From NCBI GenBank assembly GCA_024229935.1, contig JAAERX010000045.1:1-47396 (forward strand): a stretch of DNA of 47,396 nt, written 5' to 3'. The notes below the pieces were generated by a model, which saw nothing but the letters and a program-made list of their open reading frames with translations, was not told where the DNA came from and did not search any database. The stretch comes from Gammaproteobacteria bacterium. GTDB taxonomy: Bacteria; Pseudomonadota; Gammaproteobacteria; Steroidobacterales; GCA-2729495. Below are positions 8,733-18,268 of the stretch, one piece after another. Position 1 is the first letter of the stretch; every line of letters starts with the position of its first letter. The position numbers and the translations under genes are program-made.

Positions 8733-10256
8733 ATGAGTGCCACAGCTGAAACGCTAGCCATATCAACCGAAACACGTGAATTTCTTTCACGTACACATAA
8801 ACTTTTTATTAATGGCCAGTGGGTCGATGCCACCAGTGGCGAAACGCTTGGAATTATTGACCCTGCTACAGAAGCGCAAATTTCTGAGATTCAGCTAGCA
8901 AGTACTGACGATGTTGATAAAGCAGTTATTGCCGCTCAGGCAGCATTCAAAGGTGAGTGGTCAAAAATTAATTCGCATCAGCGTACCAAACTGATGCTGA
9001 AACTTGCTGATCTGATTGACGAGAATATACAAACACTAGCAGAACTTGAAGTACTGGATAACGGCCTACCCATGATGCTGGCCGAGTACACCATCTCTGG
9101 TTATGCCAGCGACTTCATTCGCTACTATGCAGGCTGGTGCACCAAAATTCATGGTGACACCATTCCTGTGTCACCAGCAGGTGTCGCAAATGGTGAATCT
9201 CTAACCTACACAAGGCGCGAGCCTGTCGGTGTAGTCGGTGCCATCATCCCCTGGAATGCACCCATTGCCATGCTGGCGCTCAAACTGGCTCCTGCTCTGG
9301 CAACCGGCTGTACTATGGTAATCAAACCAGCAGAAATCACCCCGCTGACTGCCCTGAAGGTTATGGAACTTGTAAAGGAAGCTGGTATTCCAGATGGCGT
9401 GGTCAATCTTGTGCCCGGTTATGGCGAGGTTGCAGGTGCAGCAATCTCTTCACACCCGGATATCAAAAAAGTTTCATTTACCGGCTCCACAGCAGTTGGT
9501 CAGAAAATTGTCGAAGCGGCTTTGGGCAACCTGAAAAAAGTATCCCTGGAACTGGGTGGCAAGTCACCTGTCGTCGTATTCCCTGATGCAGATATTGAGG
9601 CCGTCACTATGGGCGCTATTCGTGCCGCCTTCTTCCTGCAAGGTCAAAACTGCATGGCAGGTACACGTTTATTCGTGCATCAGGATATTTTTGACCAGGT
9701 TATCCAAAACGTTGCCGGTGTCGCCAGCCAGATGAAAATTGGCCCGGGACTCGATCCCAGTAGTCAGTTGGGCCCCCTAATTTCAGCAGACCAGCGTAGT
9801 CGGGTCATGAGCTATGTTCAGGCAGGTAAAGATGAAGGTGCAGAACTGATCTGTGGCGGCAATCAACTGGACCGTAAAGGCTTTTTTATGGAGCCAACTC
9901 TGTTCACACATGCACATCAGGATGTCAAAATAGCCCGTGAGGAAATTTTTGGCCCGGTGCTCTTCGCCCAGCCCTTCGGCGACAGTGACCTTGAAACTAT
10001 TGCTGCCGAAGCTAATAAATCTATTTATGGTTTATCCGGCAGCGTCTGGACCAAGGATATTGCAGTTGGCCTGAAGATGGCCTCACTAATCGATTCCGGT
10101 CAGGTAAGTGTGAACTGTCATGCAGCTGTAGACCCAGCTATTCCTTTCGGTGGCAATAAGATGTCCGGCTGGGGCCGGGAGTTCGGTCAGGAAGGTCTGG
10201 AACCCTACCTCAAGACAAAGGCAACAACGGTGCTGTTCTCACAACCACCTTTTTAG
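8733..10256 (+). CDS. NAD(P)-dependent aldehyde dehydrogenase
   Basis: Cytosolic aldehyde dehydrogenase of 507 residues oxidising an aldehyde to a carboxylic acid. Catalytic residues are all present: Asn175 (IIPWNAP), Glu273 in SLELGGKSP and Cys307 in FLQGQNCMAGTR. The cofactor-binding VSFTGSTAVG segment is also visible. The sequence style around Cys307 resembles the phenylacetaldehyde dehydrogenase group, but the substrate cannot be assigned. It is preceded by AAGGAAAT a few bases before the ATG and followed by an intrinsic terminator, so it is probably monocistronic. It is transcribed divergently from the MFS/TRAP operon, which may supply its pathway. Confidence 0.93.
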   Translation: MSATAETLAISTETREFLSRTHKLFINGQWVDATSGETLGIIDPATEAQISEIQLASTDDVDKAVIAAQAAFKGEWSKINSHQRTKLMLKLADLIDENIQTLAELEVLDNGLPMMLAEYTISGYASDFIRYYAGWCTKIHGDTIPVSPAGVANGESLTYTRREPVGVVGAIIPWNAPIAMLALKLAPALATGCTMVIKPAEITPLTALKVMELVKEAGIPDGVVNLVPGYGEVAGAAISSHPDIKKVSFTGSTAVGQKIVEAALGNLKKVSLELGGKSPVVVFPDADIEAVTMGAIRAAFFLQGQNCMAGTRLFVHQDIFDQVIQNVAGVASQMKIGPGLDPSSQLGPLISADQRSRVMSYVQAGKDEGAELICGGNQLDRKGFFMEPTLFTHAHQDVKIAREEIFGPVLFAQPFGDSDLETIAAEANKSIYGLSGSVWTKDIAVGLKMASLIDSGQVSVNCHAAVDPAIPFGGNKMSGWGREFGQEGLEPYLKTKATTVLFSQPPF

Positions 10257-10305
10257 TTGGCTCAGCCCCCAATTATTAGCGGCTATTTAAAAAGCCGAAC
10301 TTAAT

Positions 10306-10338
10306 AAAAAAAGCCCGGTGATTTTTCCGGGCTTTTTT
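10306..10338. terminator. Bidirectional intrinsic terminator
   Basis: AAAAAAAGCCCGG, loop TGATTTTT, then CCGGGCTTTTTT. The stem is GC-rich with flanking A and T tracts, between the aldehyde dehydrogenase and a convergent gene. Confidence 0.9.
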
Positions 10339-10381
10339 ATAGACTCTAAAGTAGTTTAAGCTCAGGGCCTGGCCCCAATGC

Positions 10382-11314
10382 TTATTTGGCCTTGCGGCGT
10401 TCATTAAATGCTTTTGTGAACTCCTCATCCACCATAGTCACACCACGCTCCTTAGCTTCTTTAATTATTCCCTTCAGGGCCATCTTCATAAATACCTTGG
10501 GTATATCTACCAGTAATTTGCATGCATCCTCACTGAAACGCACTTCAGGATCCATTTTATTAGCGGTGTAATAAATCTGATTATGCTCAAGCCCCTTCGG
10601 TGTTGGAAGCTTGACCGCAAAAGGCTTGTTGTGCGAGGTGAAGAAAAATCGCCTGTCACCCTTGTCGTTGTGCCTGAAACCATAGGAGATGGGTATATGT
10701 GGAAATTCTTTTTGCCCTATTAGTCGCTTCTCAAAAGTTTCTTTAAGAAGAATATTTTTAATCTTCAAACACCAGAAGCTCTCTGCGGCCATTTCTTCTG
10801 TTTCTCTATAAGGCTTGTAATCAAACTCACCATCCACCTCACATTCATATGCCTGAAATGCATCATTCATAAGCAGTGGGAATTTAGGATCATTCGCATA
10901 TTCCTCTGTCGGTGACTTCACCATCTCAAACGGAATATCTTTCATTTTCTCCTCTGGCGTGATACCCGGATAACCAAGATCAACAATGGGCCTCAGCCAG
11001 CTTTTATTAAACTCAACAAAATGCACCACAGCCTTACTGCCGTTTCGCAGGTTTGTTGAGGTATTTGAACCAGCCCGTGACACCACCATCCAGGAGGGCC
11101 CTTCAATCAGGTCAAAGGGAAATGTAAGGGAATGTGGGCCAATAGAGGTCACCCCATTTTCATTAACCGTTGTAATCAAAGCAAACGGCATGGGGAAGAA
11201 ACCCGCAGACTGGTAGAAATTATCCTTGGGGTGCAGCCGCACAAATTGCTCGTCCCGAACCTTCACAGGCTTACGCAAACCGTCGAAAATAGAAAAAATA
11301 TCAAAAATTGACAT
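10382..11314 (-). CDS. Flavin-reductase-like (FMN-binding split-barrel) protein
   Basis: A 310-residue protein whose N-terminal two thirds match the flavin reductase / flavoredoxin split barrel. The barrel runs from FYQSAGFFPMPFALITTVNENG, through SIGPHSLTFPFDL, to RAGSNTSTNLRNGSKAVVHFVEF. These proteins bind FMN and transfer electrons or reduce flavin for a monooxygenase. It is longer than the usual 150-220 residues because of a C-terminal extension with many Lys and Phe. No partner monooxygenase is next to it. Both neighbours are separated by more than 40 bp. Confidence 0.75.
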   Translation of the reverse strand: MSIFDIFSIFDGLRKPVKVRDEQFVRLHPKDNFYQSAGFFPMPFALITTVNENGVTSIGPHSLTFPFDLIEGPSWMVVSRAGSNTSTNLRNGSKAVVHFVEFNKSWLRPIVDLGYPGITPEEKMKDIPFEMVKSPTEEYANDPKFPLLMNDAFQAYECEVDGEFDYKPYRETEEMAAESFWCLKIKNILLKETFEKRLIGQKEFPHIPISYGFRHNDKGDRRFFFTSHNKPFAVKLPTPKGLEHNQIYYTANKMDPEVRFSEDACKLLVDIPKVFMKMALKGIIKEAKERGVTMVDEEFTKAFNERRKAK

Positions 11315-11530
11315 TACTCACCCATGCATTGTTATTCGGGACATATGTAAAGCTCATTGAATCACGGACAAGTCTACCTATAAGTCATTAAGCAGGAGAA
11401 TACGCATTTAAACGGATGAAACAGGACGATTCAATCATATTATTAACAGGTTCCAAGCATTCAGCACCACCCTTTTATAGCCACATAAACATCCCATAAT
11501 CATAGGGAGTTGTGACGATAAAGGGACTAA

Positions 11531-12577
11531 CTATCGCGACAGAGGGGACACTTCTGCATCACCGTGCATCATTTGCCGGTAGAAATCAGTCTGAAACAAA
11601 CTAGCCGGATAAGTCACAGGTGGTGGTGCAAGTACATCCAATGCATAAATCTGAGCCTGGTTTAGTTGAATATCCAGACAACCCAGATTGTCTTTAAACT
11701 GCTCTAGTTTACGTGCCCCAAGTAGTGGAATCACTGTGCCTTCAGGTCGGTGCAATAACCAGGCAAGTGCCAGCTGTGATGGTGTACAACCGACTGTCTT
11801 TGCCTGTTCAGCCAACCCCTGAGCAATCCGAATGCGCTGCTCAGCTAGCATGGCTGGCCCGTAAGCAGCTTTATTAAGACGCGCATCCACATCAGCTTTA
11901 GACTCAGCCTCAGGATTAAATTTACCCGTTAGCAAACCACCTGCCAGCGGACTCCAGGGCAAAAGCGCCATATCCTGAGCCTTACAAAGGTCAAAGAAAT
12001 CTGTCTCTATACTGCGCTCAACCAGGTTGTAGTGCATCTGCACAGCAGTAAATGGCGTGAGCCCCCGCTCTGTTGCCAGAGTATTGGCCTGAGCAATCAG
12101 CCAGGCAGGAAAATTGGAAATGCCTATATGCAGAACCTTACCAGCACGTATCAGATCATCCAGCCCACGCATAATTTCGTCTATACGAGTGATCTGATCC
12201 CAACCATGCACCCAGAACAGATCCAGATACTCTGTATTCAGCCGTTTGAGACTGGCTTCTAGGCCCTGCACCATATTTTTACGATTATTACCGCTTGCAT
12301 TAGGGTCCTGCCTATTAGTTGCCATACTGTACTTACTGGCAAGTACAATCTTATCCCGCTCAGGGGCAATAAACCTGCCTGTCATAGACTCACTGGTGCC
12401 TAGCGTGTAGATATTAGCTGTATCCACGAAATTGCCACCTGCCTCCCGGTAGGCATCATAAATCTGGCGGGATACCGCTTCAGATGCGCCAGTACCCAGC
12501 TCCTCACCAAAGGTCATCGCCCCCAAACACAACTCAGAAACCCTTAGCCCACTACGCCCTAATATTTTATATTTCAT
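11531..12577 (-). CDS. Aldo/keto reductase
   Basis: NADPH-dependent (alpha/beta)8-barrel oxidoreductase of 348 residues. The tetrad of the family is visible: Asp52 and Tyr57 (VDTANIYTLG), Lys82 (LASKYS) and His124 (FWVHGWD). The C-terminal cofactor segment is VIPLLGARKLEQFKDNLG. It resembles the YajO/Tas-type subgroup. Physiological substrate unknown. It is alone on the minus strand, with 216 bp to the flavin-reductase-like gene and a divergent MscS gene upstream. Confidence 0.92.
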   Translation of the reverse strand: MKYKILGRSGLRVSELCLGAMTFGEELGTGASEAVSRQIYDAYREAGGNFVDTANIYTLGTSESMTGRFIAPERDKIVLASKYSMATNRQDPNASGNNRKNMVQGLEASLKRLNTEYLDLFWVHGWDQITRIDEIMRGLDDLIRAGKVLHIGISNFPAWLIAQANTLATERGLTPFTAVQMHYNLVERSIETDFFDLCKAQDMALLPWSPLAGGLLTGKFNPEAESKADVDARLNKAAYGPAMLAEQRIRIAQGLAEQAKTVGCTPSQLALAWLLHRPEGTVIPLLGARKLEQFKDNLGCLDIQLNQAQIYALDVLAPPPVTYPASLFQTDFYRQMMHGDAEVSPLSR

Positions 12578-12833
12578 AAGTTTAATGTATATTTTTTAGG
12601 TTGCTTATAGCTTAAATAAGCATCTTTAATCTAATTCTGCTTAATTAATCAACCTGAACAGCCTTGTAATACCAGTTTTTAGCCTACCACGACCTTGGGG
12701 CAGAGTGGGCTCCACAAAAAAAGCATTGCCCTAAACAAATCATCTAAGTTTTTGCCTCTATGGTGGTTTTACGCAACAATATTTTCAAGCCGGAACATAC
12801 CGGTAACAAGCACAACTCATCGAGGGAATCATT

Positions 12834-13703
12834 ATGAAAGAAGAAGCCGCAACAGCAGCTAAACCTATTATTGATTACACCAATCCGGACCAGGTGATAT
12901 CAATTATTGTTGATCATGGGCCAGATATCGGTATACAAATAATCAGCGCCGCACTGATCTTCTTTATTGGGCGCTGGGTCGCTAAATTAGTCACCAACAT
13001 GAGCCGTAAAGCTTTTGCTAAAATGGACCTGGAGGATACGCTAGAACGCTTCCTCTGCAATATTATCTATACTGCACTCATGGCTGTCATAGTCATTGCG
13101 ACCATCGGTCAACTGGGTATCGAAACCACCTCTTTACTGGCCATCTTCGGTGCTGCCGGCCTTGCTATAGGTTTATCACTGCAGGGCTCTTTATCCAATT
13201 TCGCCGCGGGTGTACTAATTGTTGCTTTCCGTCCCTACAAAGTAGGAGACTTTATTGAGGCAGGTGGTGAATCTGGTTCCGTTCATGAGGTACAGATATT
13301 CACCACAATCCTGACAACACCTGATAACAAAAAGGTCATTGTGCCTAACGCCCAGGTCATGAGTGGCACTATTACTAACTATTCTGCCCTCGGGACACGC
13401 CGTGTAGACATGGTGTTCGGCATTGGTTATGACGATGACATCGACAATGCCTATAAGGTACTAAAAGAAATCATCGAGGCTGATGACCGAATCCTCAAGG
13501 ATCCCGCCTACGGCATTGCCCTCAATGAACTGGCTGACAGCAGCGTTAACTTCAACGTACGCCCATGGGTCAATGCTTCAGACTACTGGGGTGTATACAA
13601 CGATGTAACGGAACAGGTAAAACGCCGCTTCGATGAGGCTGGCATAAGTATTCCTTATCCACAGCAGGATGTGCACATGTATCAGCATGGTGAAGCCAGC
13701 TAA
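12834..13703 (+). CDS. mscS: Small-conductance mechanosensitive channel (MscS)
   Basis: Inner-membrane osmotic safety valve of 289 residues, close to the E. coli MscS length of 286. Three N-terminal helices are followed by the pore helix region AAGLAIGLSLQGSLSNFAAG with its Gly/Ala packing pattern, then the beta domain (VGDFIEAGG, TTPDNKKVIVPNAQV) and the C-terminal mixed domain ending FDEAGISIPYPQQDVH. The start is preceded by a GAGGGA-type ribosome site. A terminator follows directly, so it is monocistronic. Confidence 0.93.
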   Translation: MKEEAATAAKPIIDYTNPDQVISIIVDHGPDIGIQIISAALIFFIGRWVAKLVTNMSRKAFAKMDLEDTLERFLCNIIYTALMAVIVIATIGQLGIETTSLLAIFGAAGLAIGLSLQGSLSNFAAGVLIVAFRPYKVGDFIEAGGESGSVHEVQIFTTILTTPDNKKVIVPNAQVMSGTITNYSALGTRRVDMVFGIGYDDDIDNAYKVLKEIIEADDRILKDPAYGIALNELADSSVNFNVRPWVNASDYWGVYNDVTEQVKRRFDEAGISIPYPQQDVHMYQHGEAS

Positions 13704-13722
13704 CTTCTCTGGCTTCAGAAAT

Positions 13723-13750
13723 AAAAAAGCCGGCAAATGCCGGCTTTTTT
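13723..13750. terminator. Bidirectional intrinsic terminator
   Basis: AAAAAAGCCGGC, loop AAAT, then GCCGGCTTTTTT. It is a perfect stem between mscS and the convergent cytochrome c gene. Confidence 0.92.
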
Positions 13751-13815
13751 ATTTCCAAACTGAATAATAAGACCTTTCAACACCATCTATACACATAACT
13801 GACTACTGAATATAT

Positions 13816-14349
13816 TCAGCGCGTCTCACGCAACATATATTCAATAATCATGTCATCTCGCTCCGCACTCATTTCATAACCAATCATGGGCGGATAGCGC
13901 ATACGATTGCCAGGCACCATGGTATGGGGAGCAGCAATAAATTCACCTACCAATTCAGGTGTCCAGACCAAACCACTTTCACGTAGCTCAATAAACGAAT
14001 CTGAATAATCAAAATGATCAACAACAGCAGCGGGCTGACCAAAAATGCGATTCAGATTAGGCCCAACCCGGTTATGTCCACCAGCCTCCAGCGTGTGACA
14101 GAAACGACACCAGGTAAAGTTTTCCTTCTGCTTTGCCAATTCTTCCGGGGTTCGCTCCGGCAATGGCATTGCATAGAAATCCGGCAAATCAGTACCCACC
14201 AGCATCTGAGCAACTTCCTCATCACTAAACTCAGTATCAGAGGTAAATGGTGTAACACCAAACCATAAATAGGGAAAATATAACGCCAGCACGAGCATAC
14301 CGCCCAGCACCACCATATGAAGTACTCTTGCTCCTGTAGATACACTCAT
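13816..14349 (-). CDS. Membrane-anchored c-type cytochrome
   Basis: Class I-like monohaem cytochrome with an N-terminal uncleaved membrane anchor (about residues 8-30) and a periplasmic haem domain. The haem motif is CRFCH (Cys81, Cys84, His85 counting from ATG 14349), followed by the family's GPNLNRIFG, and the probable axial Met150 lies in PGNRM. The frame is open to ATG 14382, but ATG 14349 overlaps the last base of the b561 gene's TAA stop and is preferred. Together with the upstream b561 gene it probably forms a membrane electron-transfer module. Confidence 0.85.
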   Translation of the reverse strand: MSVSTGARVLHMVVLGGMLVLALYFPYLWFGVTPFTSDTEFSDEEVAQMLVGTDLPDFYAMPLPERTPEELAKQKENFTWCRFCHTLEAGGHNRVGPNLNRIFGQPAAVVDHFDYSDSFIELRESGLVWTPELVGEFIAAPHTMVPGNRMRYPPMIGYEMSAERDDMIIEYMLRETR

Positions 14350-14891
14350 TAGACTTTCTCTCCAGGAAACAGCCTGCGCCAACCGGATTTGTATTTACGG
14401 TTCTGCCACCAGCCCAAAGCTATCCAGGTACTGAACAGCATCAGGTAATAAAATGCCAGCGCACTGTGTGGATAGCCAGTAGAGATACGCAGTCCTTCTG
14501 ATGTCTCAAGTAACTGCGGAAAATGAGCACCAAATATATTAATCTGTCGCCCCTCTCCCCATGCATAGAAAATACCTATCAGAAATTCGACTGCAAATAC
14601 TAAAATTATTACAAATAAAATGGCCCGACTGAATGCAAATGAATCTTCCGGCATACCTTCAGGTGGCTGAGGTTTGGGTCCTTTAATAAACCAGTAAATC
14701 CTGAACCAACACAACAATCCAACAATCCAACCCACACTGTCATGCCATAACTGCATACCTTCACGCTGCCCCAAAGGAGTTCGTGGTAGATTGATAATAT
14801 TGAAAAACAACACAAAAAAAGCAATAAAAATAGCCCAACCTAAAATTGTGGCAGTTCGATCCTGATTACCCGGAGTCAGTTGATCTGTCAT
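14349..14891 (-). CDS. Cytochrome b561-family membrane protein
   Basis: Four-helix membrane protein of 180 residues resembling the bacterial cytochrome b561 / HupC-like family, which passes electrons between quinol and a periplasmic partner. The WHDSVGWIVGLLCWFRIYW segment (His50) is characteristic, and His142 lies in GYPHSALAFYYLML. Two of the four usual haem-ligand histidines, in the first and third helices, are not evident. It may therefore bind a single haem, or it may be divergent. A good AAGGA ribosome site precedes the start. It is coupled by a TAATG overlap to the cytochrome c gene. Confidence 0.8.
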   Translation of the reverse strand: MTDQLTPGNQDRTATILGWAIFIAFFVLFFNIINLPRTPLGQREGMQLWHDSVGWIVGLLCWFRIYWFIKGPKPQPPEGMPEDSFAFSRAILFVIILVFAVEFLIGIFYAWGEGRQINIFGAHFPQLLETSEGLRISTGYPHSALAFYYLMLFSTWIALGWWQNRKYKSGWRRLFPGEKV

Positions 14892-15120
14892 TTAATAATC
14901 CTTATGGCTTGTCATACAGATGACGGTTTGATTCTAAGCAAAACAGCCGCAGGCGCCATGGTAGCTGATGCTATGACAGCTTGCAGCGTATCAATACCTA
15001 AAAAATATTGTAAAAATTGCACTATCGCACTTGGCAAATCCACCAAGTGAACGTATTATTGTTCGCCTGTCGGATAATTATAATAAACGCAAGACCACTT
15101 TATTAAAGAGTAACTTCCCA

Positions 15121-15945
15121 ATGAGTTCTACCCGCCCCATACGCGCCCTCTTACGTGGGCTTGAAGTACTGCATGTACTCAACCGTCATAACGGCGCCAC
15201 CGTATCTGAAGTTGCCGGCGAAATAGACCTGCCACGCACCACGACTTACCGCATTCTGGAGACACTGTGTGTTGCCGGGTACGCTTACCGCGCCTCAAGT
15301 GATGACCGCTACCGCCTGACTATTATGGTTCGAGGCCTAAGCGATGGCTTTGATGATGAAGCATGGGTAACACTGATCGGTCGCCAGTATCTGTATGACC
15401 TATGTCAGGACCTTGTATGGCCCTGCGCAATTGCAACACTTTCAGGCAGCACCATGCTGGTACGCCAGACTACAGACCATAGAAGCCCACTGGCTGTTGA
15501 GAAACGCGGACCTGGCTTCCGGGTAAGCATATTGGAGTCAGCTGCAGGACTGGCCTATTTATCATTCTGCCCCAAAGAACAACGCGACACTCTGCTCGAG
15601 ATGCTGGCCAAATCCAAAGAACCTGAAAATCAAGGCGCCAAGAATAAGAAAAAAGTTTACGAAACGCTGGTGGAAACCCGTAAACGTGGCTTTTCTATCT
15701 GGTACAGAAAACGCAGAGTTGCTAATGAAACCAGTTTTGCCGTGCCTATTATTGTTGAGGATCGTCTGCTTGCCTGCCTATTAATGCGCTTTGCCAGCAC
15801 TGCCGTACCTGAAGCTGAAGCTATAGAGCGCTTCATACCAAAATTGAGTCAGGCAGCTGGAGACATTGCTGACGAGTTTGTCAGACAACATCAGCGCGGC
15901 CCAATTGATATTTCAGTTGCAAATAGTTCCAGCAATGCTGCCTGA
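15121..15945 (+). CDS. IclR-family transcriptional regulator (MhpR-like)
   Basis: DNA-binding regulator with an N-terminal winged helix (RALLRGLEVLHVLNRH, then the recognition helix region LPRTTTYRILETL) and a C-terminal effector-binding IclR domain. The YRLTIMVRGLSDGFDDE segment and the overall order resemble MhpR, which activates aromatic-acid degradation. The frame extends to a TTG at 15031. ATG 15121 fits the family N-terminus better, although its ribosome site is weak. No structural gene is directly downstream on the same strand. Possible targets are the divergent cytochrome pair or the HyuA/HyuB cluster to the right. Confidence 0.85.
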   Translation: MSSTRPIRALLRGLEVLHVLNRHNGATVSEVAGEIDLPRTTTYRILETLCVAGYAYRASSDDRYRLTIMVRGLSDGFDDEAWVTLIGRQYLYDLCQDLVWPCAIATLSGSTMLVRQTTDHRSPLAVEKRGPGFRVSILESAAGLAYLSFCPKEQRDTLLEMLAKSKEPENQGAKNKKKVYETLVETRKRGFSIWYRKRRVANETSFAVPIIVEDRLLACLLMRFASTAVPEAEAIERFIPKLSQAAGDIADEFVRQHQRGPIDISVANSSSNAA

Positions 15946-16051
15946 CTGTCTCCGGGTTACCAAACTAATTCAATTTGATTCCCTGCCGACTACTTAATAC
16001 CCAGAAGCTATCAACAAAGATAATCTTGGCAACCTGCAGTCCATAAAAAAT

Positions 16052-16162
16052 TTAAAGAGCATCTCTATTTGCCTTTTTATCTCTTTTCTCCTTACGCTTT
16101 TCCTTCAGGGTTTTTTCTGATTTTTTCTTAACTGCTTTTTTTGCATCTTTACCTTTAGCCAT
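16052..16162 (-). CDS. Small lysine-rich basic protein (36 residues)
   Basis: A short ORF encoding 36 residues, 14 of them Lys and 3 Arg, starting MAKGKDAKKAVKKKSEKTLK and ending in NRDAL. It has a good ribosome site (AAGGTG, about 7 nt before the ATG) and sits in an otherwise empty 440-bp gap. Alternating K/E-R spacing suggests a helical, nucleic-acid- or ribosome-associated peptide. Short Lys-rich proteins of this style occur in many proteobacteria, but no specific function is known to me. It is oriented like hyuB but lies beyond the hyuB terminator, so it has its own promoter. Confidence 0.6.
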   Translation of the reverse strand: MAKGKDAKKAVKKKSEKTLKEKRKEKRDKKANRDAL

Positions 16163-16320
16163 AACATCACCTTATGGGTCGATTCATAGGATAGTTGATC
16201 TGTCTATCTTCCATCATACCCGGTTCACTTCAAATAGCCTTGCCTCATTGCAAGTAAAATAGCGTCCGACAGTTATTTTGTTTGGCCTGACAGTCAAAAT
16301 CTAAACAGCTATGCATATAC

Positions 16321-16350
16321 AAAAAAGCCCCGCAATGCAGGGCTTTTTTT
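16321..16350. terminator. Intrinsic terminator after hyuB
   Basis: AAAAAAGCCC...GGGCTTTTTTT with an inner GC/GC pair around an AAT loop. The A run on the plus strand gives a U run for minus-strand transcripts leaving hyuB. Confidence 0.85.
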
Positions 16351-16386
16351 CACGGCAGAAGCCGCTCTTACATACAATAAATGTGC

Positions 16387-18255
16387 CTATCTGAATACCG
16401 GTTGCTCGGGAGCATCCAGCCCCGTATCAGCTTTACAGCTGGCACGTAACTCATCAATGGAAGGACCAAAGTTAAAGGTTTCAATGTCTGCACGGCTGCT
16501 ACGCATTTCATCACGCAGTTTAGTCGTTGCTGCTTCATCAACTGCACCATCTTTAATAACTACACCGTAGGCTTTTGCGCCTTCAGCTGTCGCAAGCACA
16601 CGATTAACGTCTGCCAGCACCAGTTGTGGATCACGTTCCAGTGGGTCACCCCAGCCACCACCACCCCAGGTATTGAAGTACAGCACATCACCTACACTTA
16701 CCTTGATACCGTCACACTTCGAAGGCAGCCATTCTTCACTACCATCAGTACGCACCAATCTCTTAGTTGAGCGCATGCCCACATCACCACCAAGCACACC
16801 CCATGGGTGCACAAGCCAGCGTTCATCATGAATACCAATCGAACCATCTGACAAGAAGCGATAAGCAACACTCAAACCATTACCACCACGATGCAGGCCT
16901 GCACCACCCGAATCAGGAATCGTTTCATAACGCTCAATGCGCAATGGGAAATAAGACTCAATGAACTCATTTGGCACGTTAGTGAAACCAGGCCACAGTG
17001 AGTGGCCATCAGGGCCATCACCCGAGGGTCGTCCAGGTATGCCACCAAAGCCAATCTGGAATAACTGGAACCACTCGTTATTCTTACCTTCGCGACCGTC
17101 ATAGCCTGAGTAGAACAAGTGAGGCGAATCAGAGAAGCCAGCTGCATTCAACATCTGCTCTGGTGCACCTGAACCCAGCAATGCACCCAGCACATCAAAG
17201 ATACGACCCAGTGCATGTGTACGACCAGAAATAGCTGCAGGGAACTTGGGCTTCAACAAGGTGCCTTCAGGAATATTCACTTCTACAAGGTCATAGAAAC
17301 CATCGTTGAACACAATATGTGGGTCCACAACATTGATAGTGAATGAGCCAAAGAACATCTTGAACATATCTTCATTGAGGTAGAAGTTCACTGAACTTTG
17401 TGCCTGCGGGTCAGTTCCATCAAAATCAAAATGGGCAATATCACCTTCACGCCACATCTTGCATTTAATCTTGTAAGGCCCCATACCCATGCCGTCATCA
17501 CAAAGGTAATCTTCAAAAGTACGTGGCTCTTCCGGAATAAAGTTCTGAATAATGAACTTCATCGCGTTGTAATTACGCTCCAGCATGATATCCATCGTGC
17601 TGTAGAAGATGTCATCATCAAAACGTTCTGCAATCTCACGACAACGACGTGCTGCAGTATTGCAGGCCGCAACCAGCGCATTAAGATCAAAACGGTTCCA
17701 CTGCGAGGTACGCACGTTGTGCAGAATCAGCTCAAGAATATCAGACTGCAATTCGCCTTTTTTGTACAGCTTCAACGGTGGAATCTGGATACCTTCCTGA
17801 TAAACATTGGTTGCCTCAATCGGAATAGATCCCGGCACCATGCCACCGTTGTCTGACATATGGCCGAACATGGCTGTCCAGGCAATGTGGCGACCATCCT
17901 TAAATACAGGCACCAACACCAGCCAGTCAGGCAGATGAGATACGGCCGCATTACACATGTAAGGATCGTTGGTGAGAATAACGTCCCCTTCTTCGATCTC
18001 AGCATTATAGGCTTCCATGAAGGGGCCAATAAAGGAACCGAACTGACCGACAACCATCTTGCCATCTTTATTCGCTATCATTGGGAAACAGTCACCCTGT
18101 TCCCGAATACCTGGTGACATAGCGGTTCGAAACAGCACCGCATCCATTTCAATACGCGCATTCTTTAGCGCATTCTCGATAATATCGACGGTAACACCTT
18201 CAACCTCTACTTTCTTAAGAGGAGTGTTGTTTGTTTCTATAATTGTAGCTGACAT
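16387..18255 (-). CDS. Hydantoinase B/oxoprolinase-family subunit
   Basis: HyuB-like subunit of 622 residues, pairing with HyuA to form an ATP-dependent hydrolase or carboxylase (5-oxoprolinase, N-methylhydantoinase, acetone/acetophenone carboxylase families). Family features are the N-terminal FRTAMSPGIREQGDCF segment, ILTNDPYMCNAAVSHLPD, MFGHMSDNGGMVPGS with likely metal-site residues, GRTHALGRIFD, and the C-terminal glycine-rich GGNGLSVAYRF and WGGGGWGDPLERDP. It lies 13 bp after hyuA and shares its transcript. The substrate cannot be resolved from sequence alone. No biotin or third subunit gene is adjacent. Confidence 0.88.
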   Translation of the reverse strand: MSATIIETNNTPLKKVEVEGVTVDIIENALKNARIEMDAVLFRTAMSPGIREQGDCFPMIANKDGKMVVGQFGSFIGPFMEAYNAEIEEGDVILTNDPYMCNAAVSHLPDWLVLVPVFKDGRHIAWTAMFGHMSDNGGMVPGSIPIEATNVYQEGIQIPPLKLYKKGELQSDILELILHNVRTSQWNRFDLNALVAACNTAARRCREIAERFDDDIFYSTMDIMLERNYNAMKFIIQNFIPEEPRTFEDYLCDDGMGMGPYKIKCKMWREGDIAHFDFDGTDPQAQSSVNFYLNEDMFKMFFGSFTINVVDPHIVFNDGFYDLVEVNIPEGTLLKPKFPAAISGRTHALGRIFDVLGALLGSGAPEQMLNAAGFSDSPHLFYSGYDGREGKNNEWFQLFQIGFGGIPGRPSGDGPDGHSLWPGFTNVPNEFIESYFPLRIERYETIPDSGGAGLHRGGNGLSVAYRFLSDGSIGIHDERWLVHPWGVLGGDVGMRSTKRLVRTDGSEEWLPSKCDGIKVSVGDVLYFNTWGGGGWGDPLERDPQLVLADVNRVLATAEGAKAYGVVIKDGAVDEAATTKLRDEMRSSRADIETFNFGPSIDELRASCKADTGLDAPEQPVFR

Positions 18256-18268
18256 ATTTTTTCTCCTC

